From the NCBI RefSeq assembly GCF_028682475.1, contig NZ_JANHLE010000002.1, positions 124,001-188,000 on the forward strand: a stretch of DNA of 64,000 bases. Direction: 5' to 3'. The notes under the pieces were generated by a model. That model was given only the letters and a program-made list of their open reading frames with translations. It did not search any database and was not told the DNA's origin. Made by a program: the position numbers and the translations under genes. Positions 36,891 through 48,389 of this stretch are shown piece after piece. The number at the start of each line of letters is the position of its first letter. The stretch's first letter is position 1. This stretch comes from Pseudomonas putida. Lineage in GTDB: Bacteria > Pseudomonadota > Gammaproteobacteria > Pseudomonadales > Pseudomonadaceae.

Positions 36891-36952
36891 CGCGGGGCAA
36901 GCCCGCTCCCACAGGTTCCATATGACCTCGGTGGGAGCGGGCTTGCCCCGCG
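36891..36952. repeat. REP inverted pair, second sequence class
   Basis: Perfect 22-base inverted arms at 36891-36912 and 36931-36952 with an 18-base spacer. Each arm has the core GCGGGGCAAGCCCGCTCCCAC or its complement, different from the two pairs upstream. It lies between mupP and yciK, both on the minus strand. Confidence 0.85.
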
Positions 36953-36965
36953 ATCCTTGTCGAAA

Positions 36966-37643
36966 TCAGCAGCCGCAAAGCGCGCTATCAAGCACCTTGC
37001 GCAGCTCCAGCGGATGGTCGACGACCACATCCGCGCCCCAGTTGTTGGGGTTGTCTTCTGGATGAATATAGCCATAGCGCACGGCAGCGGTGCGAGTGCC
37101 GGCATCACGGCCAGACTCGATGTCGCGCAGGTCGTCACCGACGAACAGCACGCTGGCCGGGTCCAGGTTCAGGGTCTTGCAGGCGAGGATCAGCGGCTCG
37201 GGGTCCGGCTTGCTGTTCTTCACATGATCCGGGCAGATCAGCAGCGCCGAGCGCTCGGCCAGGCCCAGCTGCTGCATGATCGGCTCGGCGAAGCGCACCG
37301 GCTTGTTGGTCACCACGCCCCACAGCAGGTTGGCTTTCTCGATATCGGCCAGCAGTTCGGCCATGCCGTCATAGAGTTTGCTGTGTACCGCGCAGCCCTG
37401 TTGATAGCGCTCAAGGAACTCCAGGCGCAAGGCTTCGAACTCCGGCGCCTCGGGATCGAGGTTGAAAGTGACCGAAACCATTGCCTTGGCACCGCCGGAC
37501 ACCACGTCGCGGATGCGCTGGTCGTCGACGGCAGGCAGGCCGCGCTCGGCGAGCATCGCCTGGCAGATGGCAATGAAGTCCGGCGCCGTGTCGAGCAGGG
37601 TGCCGTCCATGTCGAAAAGTACTGCTCTCAGGCGCATGCTCAT
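36966..37643 (-). CDS. mupP: N-acetylmuramic acid-6-phosphate phosphatase MupP
   Basis: A 225-residue HAD-superfamily phosphatase. Motif I is [10 protein letters not shown], motif II VVTNKP, motif III the Lys in NSKPDPEPL and motif [13 protein letters not shown]. MupP removes phosphate from MurNAc-6-P in the Pseudomonas cell-wall recycling route that bypasses de novo UDP-MurNAc synthesis (with AnmK, AmgK, MurU). It was first identified at this ubiG-adjacent locus. Start codon ATG 37643 overlaps the ubiG stop, so the two genes are translationally coupled. Confidence 0.93.
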   Translation of the reverse strand: MSMRLRAVLFDMDGTLLDTAPDFIAICQAMLAERGLPAVDDQRIRDVVSGGAKAMVSVTFNLDPEAPEFEALRLEFLERYQQGCAVHSKLYDGMAELLADIEKANLLWGVVTNKPVRFAEPIMQQLGLAERSALLICPDHVKNSKPDPEPLILACKTLNLDPASVLFVGDDLRDIESGRDAGTRTAAVRYGYIHPEDNPNNWGADVVVDHPLELRKVLDSALCGC

Positions 37644-38338
37644 TCCTCGCGCAGGGTCTGGATCATGTAGTTGACGTCGACGTCGTTGGCCAGCTTGTAG
37701 TGCTTGGTCAGCGGGTTGTAGGTCAGGCCGATGATGTCCTTGACGTTCAGGCCGGCCTCACGGCTCCAGGCACCCAGTTCGGACGGGCGGATGAACTTCT
37801 TGAAGTCGTGGGTGCCGCGCGGTAGCAGCTTCATGATGTATTCGGCGCCGATGATCGCGAACAGGTAGGCCTTGGGGTTGCGGTTGATGGTCGAGAAGAA
37901 CACCTGGCCGCCCGGCTTCACCATGCGGTAGCAGGCGCGGATTACCGACGACGGATCGGGTACGTGCTCAAGCATTTCCAGGCAGGTGACCACGTCGAAT
38001 TGCTCGGGCATTTCTTCGGCCAGGGCTTCGGCGGTGATCTGCCGGTATTCGACCTCCACGCCGGACTCCAGCTGGTGCAGTTGGGCCACGGCCAGCGGCG
38101 CTTCGCCCATGTCGATACCGGTGACCGTGGCGCCGCGCTGGGCCATGGCTTCGCTGAGGATGCCGCCACCGCAACCGACGTCGAGGACCTTCTTGCCGGC
38201 CAGCTTGACCCGTTCATCGATCCAGTTGACCCGCAGCGGGTTGATGTCGTGCAGCGGCTTGAACTCGCTCTCGCGGTCCCACCAGCGGTGGGCCAGGGCT
38301 TCGAACTTGGCGATTTCGGCGTGGTCGACGTTGCTCAT
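37640..38338 (-). CDS. ubiG: Ubiquinone biosynthesis O-methyltransferase UbiG
   Basis: A 232-residue SAM-dependent methyltransferase with motif [16 protein letters not shown] and [27 protein letters not shown]. It carries out both O-methylations in ubiquinone synthesis. The gene is translationally linked to mupP (ATGA overlap) and lies in the conserved mupP-ubiG-mtaD-mtnA-gyrA order. Length equals that of other Pseudomonas UbiG proteins. Confidence 0.96.
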   Translation of the reverse strand: MSNVDHAEIAKFEALAHRWWDRESEFKPLHDINPLRVNWIDERVKLAGKKVLDVGCGGGILSEAMAQRGATVTGIDMGEAPLAVAQLHQLESGVEVEYRQITAEALAEEMPEQFDVVTCLEMLEHVPDPSSVIRACYRMVKPGGQVFFSTINRNPKAYLFAIIGAEYIMKLLPRGTHDFKKFIRPSELGAWSREAGLNVKDIIGLTYNPLTKHYKLANDVDVNYMIQTLREE

Positions 38339-38401
38339 GGAACGGTCCTCTGAAACTTTGATTAAAGGTGTTACGGGCCGGCAGCTGCGGCTGCCAGCCG
38401 G

Positions 38402-39733
38402 TTATTCAGTGCGCTCGGCGATCCGCTGGCCCCAGGCGCAGGCGGCGGCATGCAGCGCCTGTTCGTCCATGCGGGTCAGGCGGCGCTCGTCGAGCAGTTG
38501 CTTGCCGGCGACCCAGACGTGCTTGACGCAGTCTCGGCCGCTGGCATAGATCAGTTGTGAAACCGGGTCGTAAATCGGTTGCTGGGCCAGGCCGGAAAGG
38601 TCGAAGGCTACCAGGTCGGCGGCCTTGCCCACTTCCAGCGACCCGGTCAGCGTCTCCAGGCCCAGCGCCCGGGCGCCGTTGAGGGTGGCCATGCGCAGTG
38701 CCCGGTGGGCATCCAGCGCGGCGGCCGAGCCTGCCACAGCCTTGGCCAGCAGCGCGGCGGTACGGGTTTCGCCGAGCAGGTCGAGATCGTTGTTGCTGGC
38801 CGCACCATCGGTGCCCACCGCGACATTGACCCCGGCCTGCCACAAGCGTTCGACCGGGCAGAAGCCACTGGCCAGCTTGAGGTTGGATTCCGGGCAATGC
38901 ACCACGCTGGTGTTGCTTTCTACCAGCAGCGCCAGGTCTTCGTCGCTGACCTGGGTCATGTGTACCGCCTGCAGGCGCGGCCCGAGCAGGCCCAGGCGGG
39001 CGATGCGGGCCAGCGGGCGCTCGCCGCGGGTGGCCAGCGATTGCTCGACCTCGAAGGCGGTTTCATGCAGGTGCATGTGAATCGGCGCATCGAGCTCTTC
39101 GGCGATGACGCGGATCTTCTCCAAGTTCTCGTCGCTGACCGTGTAGGGCGCGTGCGGGCCCAGGGCGACAGTGATGCGCGGGTGGTGGCGCAGGTCGCCG
39201 AACAGCTCGATGCCCAGGTGCAAAGCTTCTTCGGTGCTGCGTGCACCGGGAATCGGGAAATCCAGCAGCGGCACGGCAATTTGCGCACGGATGCCGCTGT
39301 TGTGCACCCGTTCACTGGCAATCTTCGGGAAGAAGTACATGTCGGCGAAGCAGGTGATGCCGCCTTTGATCTGCTCGGCAATGGCCAGGTCGGTGCCATC
39401 GCGAACGAAATCTTCATCGACCCAGCGACCTTCGGCAGGCCAGATGTGCTCTTCAAGCCAGGTCATCAGCGGCAGGTCGTCGGCTAGACCGCGGAACAGG
39501 GTCATCGCTGCGTGGCCATGGGCGTTGATCAGTCCGGGGCTGAGCAGGCAGCCAGGCAGCTCGCGGGTTTCGGCGGCGACGAAGCGCTCAGCCTCGGCTC
39601 GGGGGCCGATGAACACAATCTGCCCGTCGCGAATGCCCAGGCCATGATCCTTCAATACCACCCCGGCAGGTTCGACAGGCACCAGCCAGCTAGGCAGGAG
39701 CAGCAGGTCGAGCGGCGTAGCGGGTTTGGGCAT
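38402..39733 (-). CDS. mtaD: TRZ/ATZ family deaminase (5-methylthioadenosine/S-adenosylhomocysteine deaminase)
   Basis: A 443-residue amidohydrolase, taking ATG 39733 as start (GTG 39754 is a possible earlier start). Metal ligands are visible: HGH in [12 protein letters not shown], His in [13 protein letters not shown], His in VHMTQ and Asp in [14 protein letters not shown]. The enzyme deaminates 5-methylthioadenosine to methylthioinosine, the first step of the pathway in P. aeruginosa, and lies divergent from mtnA. That supports a methionine salvage role. Confidence 0.9.
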   Translation of the reverse strand: MPKPATPLDLLLLPSWLVPVEPAGVVLKDHGLGIRDGQIVFIGPRAEAERFVAAETRELPGCLLSPGLINAHGHAAMTLFRGLADDLPLMTWLEEHIWPAEGRWVDEDFVRDGTDLAIAEQIKGGITCFADMYFFPKIASERVHNSGIRAQIAVPLLDFPIPGARSTEEALHLGIELFGDLRHHPRITVALGPHAPYTVSDENLEKIRVIAEELDAPIHMHLHETAFEVEQSLATRGERPLARIARLGLLGPRLQAVHMTQVSDEDLALLVESNTSVVHCPESNLKLASGFCPVERLWQAGVNVAVGTDGAASNNDLDLLGETRTAALLAKAVAGSAAALDAHRALRMATLNGARALGLETLTGSLEVGKAADLVAFDLSGLAQQPIYDPVSQLIYASGRDCVKHVWVAGKQLLDERRLTRMDEQALHAAACAWGQRIAERTE

Positions 39734-39801
39734 GGCGGGATTTCCCTGAGACACTTGGGCTGAGGGCGAAGTATACCCGAGCGTCTACGCCAGGGGCTCG
39801 C

Positions 39802-39807
39802 TATAAT
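39802..39807 (+). promoter_or_regulatory. Candidate -10 box for mtnA
   Basis: A consensus TATAAT 35 bases before ATG 39842, in the intergenic region that also holds the divergent mtaD start. No clear TTGACA-like -35 is present at the right spacing. Confidence 0.4.
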
Positions 39808-39841
39808 CGTACGCTTTTGATGTCCGAACGATGGGGTGAGC

Positions 39842-40918
39842 ATGCGCGATCAACTACTGGCGGCAGAGACGGTGAAAGCCATCGATTGGCGTGATGGCGT
39901 CCTGTACCTGCTCGATCAGCGCGTTCTGCCCTTCGAACAGACCTGGCAGGCCTGCACCGATGTCGCCGCAGTGGCCGAGGCCATTCGCTTGATGGTGGTA
40001 CGCGGCGCGCCGGCCATTGGCATCAGTGCTGCCTATGGCCTGGCCATGGCGGTGCGTCAGCGCCTGGCCGAAGGCGACGACTGGGAAATGGCCCTGGAAG
40101 AGGACTTCGAGCTGCTGTTCAACTCGCGCCCGACCGGCGCCAACCTGTTCTGGGCGCTCAATCGCATGCGTGAGCGCCTGTTGCGGATCAAGGCCGGTGA
40201 CGATGTCGCGGCGATCATGGCCGCCGAAGCGGTTGCCATCCACGACAGTGACCGCGAAGCCAACCTGACCATGGCCCAGCTCGGTGTCGAGCTGATCCGC
40301 AAGCACCAGGGCAACGAACAGGCCGTGCTGACCCACTGCAACACCGGTGCCCTGGCCACCGGCGGTTTCGGCACCGCCCTGGGGGTGATCCGCGCTGCCT
40401 ATCTGGAGGGCATGGTCGAGCGGGTCTATGTCGATGAAACCCGGCCATGGCTGCAGGGGTCGCGCCTGACCGCCTGGGAGCTGGCCGAGGCCGGCATCCC
40501 GGTGACCGTCAACGCCGACGCTGCTGCTGCCCACCTGATGAAGACCAAGGGCATTACCTGGGTCATCGTCGGTGCTGACCGCATCACTGCCAATGGCGAC
40601 GTGGCCAACAAGATCGGTACTTACCAGCTGGCCGTCAACGCCATGCACCACGGCGTGCGCTTCATGGTGGTGGCGTCGAGTTCGAGTATCGACATGAATC
40701 TGGAAAGCGGCGAAGACATCCTGCTCGAAGAGCGCAGTGTCAACGAACTGCTGGAGGTTGATGGCAAACCCTTGGGCGCCGGGGTCGAGGCGGTCAATCC
40801 AGCATTTGACGTGACGCCGGCCGACCTGATCGATGTGATCGTCACCGAGAAAGGCATCGTCGAGCGCCCGGATACGGTGAAGATGGCACAATTGATGTGT
40901 CGCAAGCGTTTGCATTGA
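39842..40918 (+). CDS. mtnA: S-methyl-5-thioribose-1-phosphate isomerase
   Basis: A 358-residue protein of the eIF-2B alpha-like family, starting [19 protein letters not shown] at ATG 39842; GTG 39836 adds two residues. Conserved elements are [40 protein letters not shown] with the catalytic Cys, and [21 protein letters not shown] with the catalytic Asp. It isomerises methylthioribose-1-P to methylthioribulose-1-P in methionine salvage. Divergent from the mtaD gene, which encodes the deaminase of the same pathway. Confidence 0.95.
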   Translation: MRDQLLAAETVKAIDWRDGVLYLLDQRVLPFEQTWQACTDVAAVAEAIRLMVVRGAPAIGISAAYGLAMAVRQRLAEGDDWEMALEEDFELLFNSRPTGANLFWALNRMRERLLRIKAGDDVAAIMAAEAVAIHDSDREANLTMAQLGVELIRKHQGNEQAVLTHCNTGALATGGFGTALGVIRAAYLEGMVERVYVDETRPWLQGSRLTAWELAEAGIPVTVNADAAAAHLMKTKGITWVIVGADRITANGDVANKIGTYQLAVNAMHHGVRFMVVASSSSIDMNLESGEDILLEERSVNELLEVDGKPLGAGVEAVNPAFDVTPADLIDVIVTEKGIVERPDTVKMAQLMCRKRLH

Positions 40919-41197
40919 GTCATTGTGTCGCGCTTGCGGCCTGCTGGAGCGGCTGGCGGGCGTTACTGACGAGCAGTAGGGTAGTAGTGCCACAGGCTAC
41001 TCCCACCGTCTGGGCGATTGTGGTAACATCCGACGGTTTCCAAGGTAGCCCCGTAGGGCTGTCTTTACTGCGCAGATCCATGGCTTAACTCGTTGATTTG
41101 TCGTAAGTCGTTGCAAGGAGTCACTTTGCAGCGGCGAGCTTCGTTCGTCCCATATGGATGTGACGAGGTTTCACCAGAAAAAGGAATCAGGCTTCTC

Positions 41198-43825
41198 ATG
41201 GGCGAACTGGCCAAAGAAATCCTCCCGGTCAATATCGAAGACGAACTGAGACAGTCCTACCTCGACTACGCGATGAGCGTCATTGTCGGGCGTGCACTGC
41301 CCGATGCGCGTGATGGCTTGAAGCCCGTGCATCGCCGCGTTCTGTATGCGATGAGCGAACTGGGTAACGACTGGAACAAACCGTACAAGAAATCCGCCCG
41401 TGTGGTCGGTGACGTGATCGGTAAGTACCACCCGCACGGTGATACCGCGGTCTACGACACCATCGTCCGTATGGCCCAGCCGTTCTCGCTGCGTTACCTG
41501 CTGGTCGACGGCCAGGGCAACTTCGGTTCGGTGGACGGCGACAACGCCGCGGCCATGCGATACACCGAAGTGCGCATGACCAAGCTGGCCCATGAACTGC
41601 TGGCGGACCTGCACAAGGAAACCGTCGACTGGGTGCCCAACTACGACGGCACCGAGCAGATCCCGGCGGTCATGCCGACCAAGATCCCCAACCTGCTGGT
41701 CAACGGTTCCAGCGGTATCGCCGTGGGCATGGCGACCAACATTCCGCCGCACAACCTCGGTGAAGTCATCGACGGTTGCCTGGCGCTGATCGACAACGCC
41801 GACATTACCGTCGATGAGCTGATGGAGTTCATCCCGGGCCCGGACTTCCCGACCGCCGCGATCATCAACGGCCGCCAGGGCATTATCGAAGCCTACCGTA
41901 CCGGCCGTGGCCGCATTTATATGCGTGCCCGCTCGACCATCGAAGACATCGACAAGGTCGGTGGCCGCCAGCAGATCGTCGTTACCGAGCTGCCTTACCA
42001 GCTGAACAAGGCGCGCTTGATCGAGAAGATCGCCGAGCTGGTCAAGGAAAAGAAACTCGAAGGTATCACCGAACTGCGCGACGAGTCCGACAAGGACGGT
42101 ATGCGTATCGTCATCGAGCTGCGTCGTGGCGAGGTACCTGAGGTCATCCTCAACAACCTCTACGCCCAGACCCAGCTGCAGGCGGTATTCGGCATCAACA
42201 TCGTTGCCCTGATCGACGGCCGTCCGCGGGTCCTGAACCTCAAGGACCTGCTCGAGGCGTTCGTTCGTCACCGTCGCGAAGTGGTTACCCGCCGTACCGT
42301 GTTCGAGCTGCGCAAGGCCCGTGAACGGGGTCACATCCTTGAAGGTCAGGCAGTTGCCCTGTCCAACATCGACCCGGTCATCGCCCTGATCAAGGCTTCG
42401 CCGACCCCGTCGGAAGCCAAGGAAGCGCTGATCAGCACGCCGTGGGAATCCAGTGCCGTGCAGGTCATGGTCGAGCGCGCCGGTGCCGACTCCTGCCGTC
42501 CGGAGAACCTCGACGAGCAGTACGGCCTGCGTGATGGCAAGTACTTCCTGTCGCCGGAACAGGCCCAGGCCATTCTCGACCTGCGTCTGCACCGCCTGAC
42601 CGGCCTCGAGCACGAGAAACTGCTGGCCGAGTACCAGGAAATTCTCAACCAGATCGGTGAGCTGATCCGCATCCTCAACAGCGCCGAGCGCCTGATGGAA
42701 GTGATCCGCGAAGAGCTGGAGCTGATCCGCGCCGAATACGGCGACGTGCGCCGCACCGAAATCCTCGATGCGCGCCTGGACCTGACCCTGGGTGACATGA
42801 TTCCGGAAGAAGACCGGGTTGTGACCATCTCTCACGGCGGCTACGCCAAGACCCAGCCGCTGGCGGCCTATCAGGCCCAGCGTCGCGGTGGCAAAGGCAA
42901 ATCGGCTACCGGCGTCAAGGACGAGGACTACATCTCGCACCTGCTGGTCGCCAACAGCCACACCACGCTGCTGCTGTTCTCCAGCAAGGGCAAGGTGTAC
43001 TGGCTGAAAACCTACGAAATTCCCGAAGCTTCCCGTGCCGCGCGTGGTCGACCGCTGGTCAACCTGCTGCCGCTGGACGAAGGCGAGTACATCTCGACCA
43101 TGTTGCCGGTCGAGGAGTACACCGAAGGTCACTTCATCTTCATGGCCACCGCCAACGGTACCGTGAAGAAGACCCCGCTGGAGTCCTTCAGCCGTCAGCG
43201 CAGCGTCGGTCTGATCGCGCTGGAGCTGGACGAAGGCGACGTGCTGATTTCCGCCGCGATCACCGATGGCGAGCGCGAGGTCATGCTGTTCTCCGACGCC
43301 GGCAAGGTCACCCGTTTCAAAGAATCCGACGTCCGTGCCATGGGCCGTACCGCACGCGGTGTACGCGGCATGCGTCTGGGCGAAGGGCAGAAGCTGATCT
43401 CGATGATCATTCCGGAGGAGGGCAGCCAGATCCTCACCGCCTCCGAGCGTGGTTATGGCAAGCGTACCGAAATCGGCGAGTTCCCCGAGTACAAGCGTGG
43501 CGGTCAAGGCGTTATCGCCATGGTCAGCAACGAGCGTAACGGTCGCCTGGTCGGCGCCGTGCAGGTACAGGACGGCGAGGAAATCATGCTGATTTCCGAC
43601 CAGGGCACCCTGGTCCGTACCCGTGTCGGCGAGGTTTCCAGCCTGGGTCGTAACACCCAGGGCGTGACCCTGATCAAGTTGGCCAGCGACGAGACCCTGG
43701 TGGGTCTGGAGCGTGTCCAGGAGCCATCCGAAGAGGAAGGCGACGAGGACTACGAGGTCGATGCTGACGCCGTTGAATCACCAGAGGCCCAGGCCGCTGG
43801 CGACGAAGAGGCGCCGCAGGAATAA
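41198..43825 (+). CDS. gyrA: DNA gyrase subunit A
   Basis: An 875-residue GyrA from ATG 41198, the family start ([20 protein letters not shown]). The quinolone-resistance region reads [14 protein letters not shown] with wild-type Thr83 and Asp87. The catalytic Tyr lies in [11 protein letters not shown], and the GyrA box QRRGGKG in [15 protein letters not shown]. The acidic C-terminal tail ([19 protein letters not shown]) is typical of pseudomonads. The subunit cuts and rejoins DNA during supercoiling with GyrB. The 279 bases upstream contain no gene. serC follows after 99 bases. Confidence 0.98.
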   Translation: MGELAKEILPVNIEDELRQSYLDYAMSVIVGRALPDARDGLKPVHRRVLYAMSELGNDWNKPYKKSARVVGDVIGKYHPHGDTAVYDTIVRMAQPFSLRYLLVDGQGNFGSVDGDNAAAMRYTEVRMTKLAHELLADLHKETVDWVPNYDGTEQIPAVMPTKIPNLLVNGSSGIAVGMATNIPPHNLGEVIDGCLALIDNADITVDELMEFIPGPDFPTAAIINGRQGIIEAYRTGRGRIYMRARSTIEDIDKVGGRQQIVVTELPYQLNKARLIEKIAELVKEKKLEGITELRDESDKDGMRIVIELRRGEVPEVILNNLYAQTQLQAVFGINIVALIDGRPRVLNLKDLLEAFVRHRREVVTRRTVFELRKARERGHILEGQAVALSNIDPVIALIKASPTPSEAKEALISTPWESSAVQVMVERAGADSCRPENLDEQYGLRDGKYFLSPEQAQAILDLRLHRLTGLEHEKLLAEYQEILNQIGELIRILNSAERLMEVIREELELIRAEYGDVRRTEILDARLDLTLGDMIPEEDRVVTISHGGYAKTQPLAAYQAQRRGGKGKSATGVKDEDYISHLLVANSHTTLLLFSSKGKVYWLKTYEIPEASRAARGRPLVNLLPLDEGEYISTMLPVEEYTEGHFIFMATANGTVKKTPLESFSRQRSVGLIALELDEGDVLISAAITDGEREVMLFSDAGKVTRFKESDVRAMGRTARGVRGMRLGEGQKLISMIIPEEGSQILTASERGYGKRTEIGEFPEYKRGGQGVIAMVSNERNGRLVGAVQVQDGEEIMLISDQGTLVRTRVGEVSSLGRNTQGVTLIKLASDETLVGLERVQEPSEEEGDEDYEVDADAVESPEAQAAGDEEAPQE

Positions 43826-43924
43826 TCAACGCAGTAGCGTAACCCTGGTGGGGTGGCCGGCGCGGTGCAGTCTTTGCATCGCCCGGCCGGCTCCACGGAC
43901 ATCATGAGCAGAGCGAGAGTGGAT

Positions 43925-45010
43925 GTGAGCAAACGAGCCTTTAACTTCTGCGCAGGCCCTGCTGCGCTTCCCGACGCTGTCCTGCAGCGCGCCCAGGCCG
44001 AAATGCTGGACTGGCATGGCAAGGGTTTGTCCGTGATGGAGATGAGTCACCGTAGCGACGACTACGTGGCCATCGCCGAGAAGGCCGAGCAGGACCTGCG
44101 CGACCTGATGTCCATTCCCGCCAACTACAAGGTGCTGTTCCTGCAGGGTGGTGCGAGCCAGCAGTTCGCCGAAATCCCGCTGAACCTGCTGCCTGAAGGT
44201 GGCACTGCCGACTATATCGAAACCGGTATCTGGTCGAAGAAAGCCATCGAAGAAGCCCGTCGTTTCGGCAACATCAACGTGGCTGCCAACGCCAAATCTT
44301 CCGATTACCTGAGCATTCCCGGCCAGAACGAGTGGAATCTGACCCCGGACGCCGCTTACCTGCACTACGCCTCGAACGAGACCATCGGTGGTCTGCAGTT
44401 TGACTGGGTGCCGCAGACCGGTGACGTGCCGCTGGTGGTCGACATGTCTTCGGACATTCTTTCGCGTCCGGTCGATGTCTCCGACTTCGGCCTGATCTAT
44501 GCCGGCGCCCAGAAAAACATCGGCCCGAGCGGCCTGGTGGTGGTGATCGTGCGTGACGACCTGATCGGTCGTGCCCGCAGCAGCTGCCCGACCATGCTCG
44601 ATTACAAGGTCGCGGCCGACAACGGCTCGATGTACAACACCCCGGCGACTTACTCCTGGTATCTGTCGGGTCTGGTCTTCGAGTGGCTGAAAGAGCAGGG
44701 CGGTGTTGATGCGATGGAGCAGCGCAACCGGGCGAAGAAAGATCGCCTGTACGGCTTCATCGACAGCAGCGACTTCTACAGCAACCCGATCAGCGTCAAC
44801 GCCCGTTCTTGGATGAACGTGCCGTTCCGTCTGGCCGACGAGCGTCTGGACAAGGCTTTCCTTGCCGGTGCTGATGCCCGTGGCCTGCTCAACCTCAAAG
44901 GCCACCGTTCGGTGGGCGGCATGCGTGCGTCGATCTACAACGCCCTGGGCCTGGATGCTGTGGAAGCACTGGTGGCTTACATGGCTGAGTTCGAGAAGGA
45001 GCACGGCTGA
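43925..45010 (+). CDS. serC: Phosphoserine aminotransferase
   Basis: From GTG 43925 the protein is 361 residues, the usual SerC length, beginning with the family start SKRAFNFCAGPAALPDAVLQ; ATG 43904 would add seven unsupported residues. The PLP-binding Lys lies in IYAGAQKNIGPSGL, and substrate-binding segments SHRSDDYV and HRSVGGMRASIYN are conserved. The enzyme makes 3-phosphoserine for serine synthesis and acts in vitamin B6 synthesis. Its stop overlaps the pheA start (45008-45010). Confidence 0.95.
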   Translation: MSKRAFNFCAGPAALPDAVLQRAQAEMLDWHGKGLSVMEMSHRSDDYVAIAEKAEQDLRDLMSIPANYKVLFLQGGASQQFAEIPLNLLPEGGTADYIETGIWSKKAIEEARRFGNINVAANAKSSDYLSIPGQNEWNLTPDAAYLHYASNETIGGLQFDWVPQTGDVPLVVDMSSDILSRPVDVSDFGLIYAGAQKNIGPSGLVVVIVRDDLIGRARSSCPTMLDYKVAADNGSMYNTPATYSWYLSGLVFEWLKEQGGVDAMEQRNRAKKDRLYGFIDSSDFYSNPISVNARSWMNVPFRLADERLDKAFLAGADARGLLNLKGHRSVGGMRASIYNALGLDAVEALVAYMAEFEKEHG

Positions 45011-46104
45011 TGTCGGAGCAGGAACTCAAGGCGCTACGGGTGCGCATTGACAGTCTCGACGAGAAGATCCTCGAGCTGATCAGTGACCGTGCCCGCTGCG
45101 CGCAGGAAGTGGCGCGGGTCAAGACCGCGACCCTGGCTGAAGGCGAGGTGCCGGTATTCTACCGGCCCGAGCGCGAGGCGCAGGTGCTCAAGCGCGTGAT
45201 GCAGCGCAACCAGGGGCCGTTGGGCAACGAAGAAATGGCCCGCCTGTTCCGTGAAATCATGTCCTCCTGCCTGGCCCTTGAGCAACCGCTCAAGGTTGCC
45301 TACCTGGGTCCTGAGGGTACTTTCACCCAAGCGGCGGCGATGAAGCATTTCGGTCACGCCGTGATCAGCAAGCCGATGGCAGCCATCGACGAGGTGTTCC
45401 GCGAAGTGGCGGCCGGTGCCGTCAACTTCGGCGTGGTGCCAGTGGAAAACTCCACCGAAGGTGCGGTCAACCACACCCTCGACAGCTTCCTCGAGCACGA
45501 CATGGTCATCTGTGGCGAAGTCGAGCTGCGCATTCACCACCACCTGCTGGTGGGTGAAAACACCAAGACCGACAGCATCAGCCGCATTTACTCCCACGCC
45601 CAGTCCCTGGCCCAGTGCCGCAAGTGGCTGGACGCCCACTACCCGAATGTCGAGCGCGTTGCCGTGTCGAGCAATGCCGAGGCGGCCAAGCGGGTCAAGG
45701 GTGAGTGGAACTCGGCGGCCATCGCCGGTGACATGGCGGCTGGGCTGTATGGCCTGACCCGCCTGGCCGAGAAGATCGAAGACCGTCCGGACAACTCCAC
45801 GCGCTTCCTGATGATCGGTAACCAGGAAGTGCCGCCGACCGGCGACGACAAGACTTCGATCATCGTCTCCATGAGCAACAAGCCGGGTGCCTTGCACGAG
45901 TTGCTGGTGCCGTTCCACGAGAACGGAATCGACCTGACCCGTATCGAGACCCGTCCGTCGCGCAGTGGTAAGTGGACCTACGTGTTCTTCATCGACTTCA
46001 TCGGTCACCACCGTGATCCGCTGATCAAGGCCGTGCTGGAACAGATCAGCCAGGAAGCCGTGGCCCTCAAGGTGTTGGGTTCCTATCCCAAAGCGGTACT
46101 CTGA
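45010..46104 (+). CDS. pheA: Bifunctional chorismate mutase/prephenate dehydratase (P-protein)
   Basis: A 364-residue protein. An AroQ-type chorismate mutase domain spans about 1-90, prephenate dehydratase about 95-270 (TPxR-like TFTQAAAMKHFG; VEN-STEGAVNHTLDSF) and ACT about 285-355. The ACT domain with KTSIIVSMSNKPGALHELL and RIETRPSR gives phenylalanine feedback. The gene overlaps serC by one base and precedes tyrA-aroA by 44 bases. In P. aeruginosa hisC2 lies in that gap; here it is absent. Confidence 0.97.
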   Translation: MSEQELKALRVRIDSLDEKILELISDRARCAQEVARVKTATLAEGEVPVFYRPEREAQVLKRVMQRNQGPLGNEEMARLFREIMSSCLALEQPLKVAYLGPEGTFTQAAAMKHFGHAVISKPMAAIDEVFREVAAGAVNFGVVPVENSTEGAVNHTLDSFLEHDMVICGEVELRIHHHLLVGENTKTDSISRIYSHAQSLAQCRKWLDAHYPNVERVAVSSNAEAAKRVKGEWNSAAIAGDMAAGLYGLTRLAEKIEDRPDNSTRFLMIGNQEVPPTGDDKTSIIVSMSNKPGALHELLVPFHENGIDLTRIETRPSRSGKWTYVFFIDFIGHHRDPLIKAVLEQISQEAVALKVLGSYPKAVL

Positions 46105-46148
46105 GGCAATGAATGGCGTGCATGCAGATTTGAATAGGGTCCTGCTCC

Positions 46149-48389
46149 GTGGTTGAAGTCGTGGTAAACAAGGTCGAGCCGCTGATCGGCCGCCTGGTAG
46201 TGGTCGGTCTCGGGCTCATTGGCGGCTCGTTCGCCAAGGGCTTGCGTGAAAGCGGCCTGTGCCGCGAGGTGGTCGGCGTTGATCTGGATCCGCAGTCGCG
46301 CAAGCTGGCGGTGGAGCTGGGGGTGGTCGACCGCTGCGAAGAAGACCTGGCCGCTGCCTGCGTAGGCGCTGATGTCATTCAGCTGGCCGTACCGATCCTG
46401 GCCATGGAGAAGCTCCTGGCGCGCCTGGCGCAACTGGACCTCGGGCGTGCGGTGCTGACGGATGTCGGCAGTGCCAAGGGTAATGTCGTGCGCGCGGCGC
46501 GTGAGGCGTTTGCCGAACAGCTGGCGTACTTCGTGCCCGGGCATCCGATTGCCGGCTCCGAGCAGAGCGGGGTAGAGGCCTCCAATGCTGCCCTGTTCCG
46601 CCGCCATAAAGTGATTCTCACGCCCTTGGCTGAAACCGCTCCAGAGGCCCTGGCGCTGGTCGATCGGCTCTGGCGTGCGCTGGAGGCCGATGTCGAGCAC
46701 ATGCAGGTCGAACGCCATGACGAAGTTCTGGCGGCGACCAGCCACCTGCCGCATCTGCTGGCCTTTGGTCTGGTCGACTCCCTGGCCAAGCGCAATGAAA
46801 ACCTGGATATCTTCCGTTACGCTGCCGGAGGTTTCCGCGATTTCACAAGAATCGCCGGAAGCGACCCGGTCATGTGGCACGACATATTTCTCGCCAACCG
46901 CGAAGCTGTTCTGCGCACACTCGATACATTTCGCAGCGACCTCGACGCCTTGCGCGACGCGGTCGATGCAGGGGATGGGCATCAATTGCTGGGCGTCTTC
47001 ACGCGCGCCCGGGTTGCCCGCGAGCATTTCAGTAAAATCCTGGCCCGCCGGGCCTATGTGGACGCTATGAACTCCAACGACCTGATTTTCCTGGCAAATC
47101 CTGGTGGCCAACTGTCTGGCCGAATTCGCGTACCAGGCGACAAATCGATTTCCCATCGCTCGATCATGCTGGGTTCCCTGGCCGAAGGCACCACTGAAGT
47201 CGAAGGCTTCCTTGAGGGTGAAGACGCGCTGGCAACCCTGCAGGCCTTCCGCGACATGGGTGTGGTCATCGAAGGCCCGCACCATGGCCGCGTGACCATT
47301 CACGGCGTCGGCCTCAATGGCCTGCAGCCGCCACCGGGCCCGATCTACCTGGGTAACTCCGGTACCTCGATGCGCCTGTTGTCCGGTTTGCTCGCGGCGC
47401 AGCCGTTCGACACCGTGCTGACTGGTGACGCCTCGCTGTCCAAGCGGCCGATGAACCGTGTCGCCAACCCGTTGCGGGAAATGGGCGCGGTGATCGAGAC
47501 GGCCACCGAAGGTCGTCCGCCGATGACCATTCGCGGTGGCCACACGCTCAAGGCGCTGACTTACACCCTGCCGATGGCCAGTGCCCAGGTGAAATCCTGT
47601 CTGCTGCTGGCGGGCCTGTATGCCGAAGGCAAGACCACGGTGACCGAGCCTGCGCCAACCCGTGACCACACCGAGCGCATGCTGCGTGGTTTCGGCTACA
47701 GCGTTAACGTTGACGGCCCGACTGCCTCGCTGGAATCCGGCGGCAAGCTGACCGCGACCCATATCGAAGTGCCGGCCGACATCTCCTCGGCGGCGTTCTT
47801 CCTCGTCGCCGCCTCGATTGCTGAAGGTTCGGAGCTGGTGCTCGAGCACGTCGGCATCAACCCGACCCGTACCGGCGTGATTGATATCCTCAAGCTGATG
47901 GGTGGCGACATCACCCTGGAAAATCAGCGTGAAGTGGGTGGTGAGCCGGTAGCGGATCTGCGCGTGCGTGGCGCCAAGCTCAAGGGTATCGAGATCCCTG
48001 AGCATCTGGTGCCACTGGCTATCGACGAGTTCCCGGTACTGTTCGTCGCCGCGGCCTGTGCCGAAGGCCGCACCGTACTGCGTGGCGCCGAAGAGCTGCG
48101 GGTCAAGGAGTCCGACCGTATCCAGGTCATGGCCGATGGCCTGCTGACCCTCGGTGTGAAGTGCGAGCCGACCCCGGACGGCATCATCATCGACGGCGGC
48201 CCGATCGGTGGTGGTGAAGTGCACGGGCATGGCGACCATCGCATTGCCATGGCATTCAGCGTCGCTTCGCTGCGCGCCTCCGCCCCGATCCGCATTCATG
48301 ACTGTGCCAACGTTGCTACTTCTTTCCCGAACTTCCTCGCCCTGTGCGCTGAAGTCGGGATTCGCGTTGCAGAAGAGGGCAAGTCGTGA
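46149..48389 (+). CDS. tyrA-aroA: Fused prephenate/cyclohexadienyl dehydrogenase and EPSP synthase
   Basis: A 746-residue fusion. TyrA spans about 1-295, with NAD-binding [26 protein letters not shown] and [12 protein letters not shown]. AroA spans about 300-746, with the loop [14 protein letters not shown], the signature [19 protein letters not shown]-like segment and RVKESDRI. AroA makes 5-enolpyruvylshikimate-3-phosphate; TyrA converts prephenate or arogenate for tyrosine. The fusion is typical of pseudomonads. Start GTG 46149 is supported by position; the ribosome site upstream is weak. Overlaps cmk by four bases. Confidence 0.95.
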   Translation: MVEVVVNKVEPLIGRLVVVGLGLIGGSFAKGLRESGLCREVVGVDLDPQSRKLAVELGVVDRCEEDLAAACVGADVIQLAVPILAMEKLLARLAQLDLGRAVLTDVGSAKGNVVRAAREAFAEQLAYFVPGHPIAGSEQSGVEASNAALFRRHKVILTPLAETAPEALALVDRLWRALEADVEHMQVERHDEVLAATSHLPHLLAFGLVDSLAKRNENLDIFRYAAGGFRDFTRIAGSDPVMWHDIFLANREAVLRTLDTFRSDLDALRDAVDAGDGHQLLGVFTRARVAREHFSKILARRAYVDAMNSNDLIFLANPGGQLSGRIRVPGDKSISHRSIMLGSLAEGTTEVEGFLEGEDALATLQAFRDMGVVIEGPHHGRVTIHGVGLNGLQPPPGPIYLGNSGTSMRLLSGLLAAQPFDTVLTGDASLSKRPMNRVANPLREMGAVIETATEGRPPMTIRGGHTLKALTYTLPMASAQVKSCLLLAGLYAEGKTTVTEPAPTRDHTERMLRGFGYSVNVDGPTASLESGGKLTATHIEVPADISSAAFFLVAASIAEGSELVLEHVGINPTRTGVIDILKLMGGDITLENQREVGGEPVADLRVRGAKLKGIEIPEHLVPLAIDEFPVLFVAAACAEGRTVLRGAEELRVKESDRIQVMADGLLTLGVKCEPTPDGIIIDGGPIGGGEVHGHGDHRIAMAFSVASLRASAPIRIHDCANVATSFPNFLALCAEVGIRVAEEGKS

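Noticed and set aside
41021-41029. TGGTAACAT as an extended -10 promoter for gyrA
   Set aside because: No matching -35 at proper spacing; too weak to list.
43826-43924. GC-rich imperfect hairpin between gyrA and serC, considered as a terminator
   Set aside because: The stem is interrupted and there is no T-tract, so termination is not supported.
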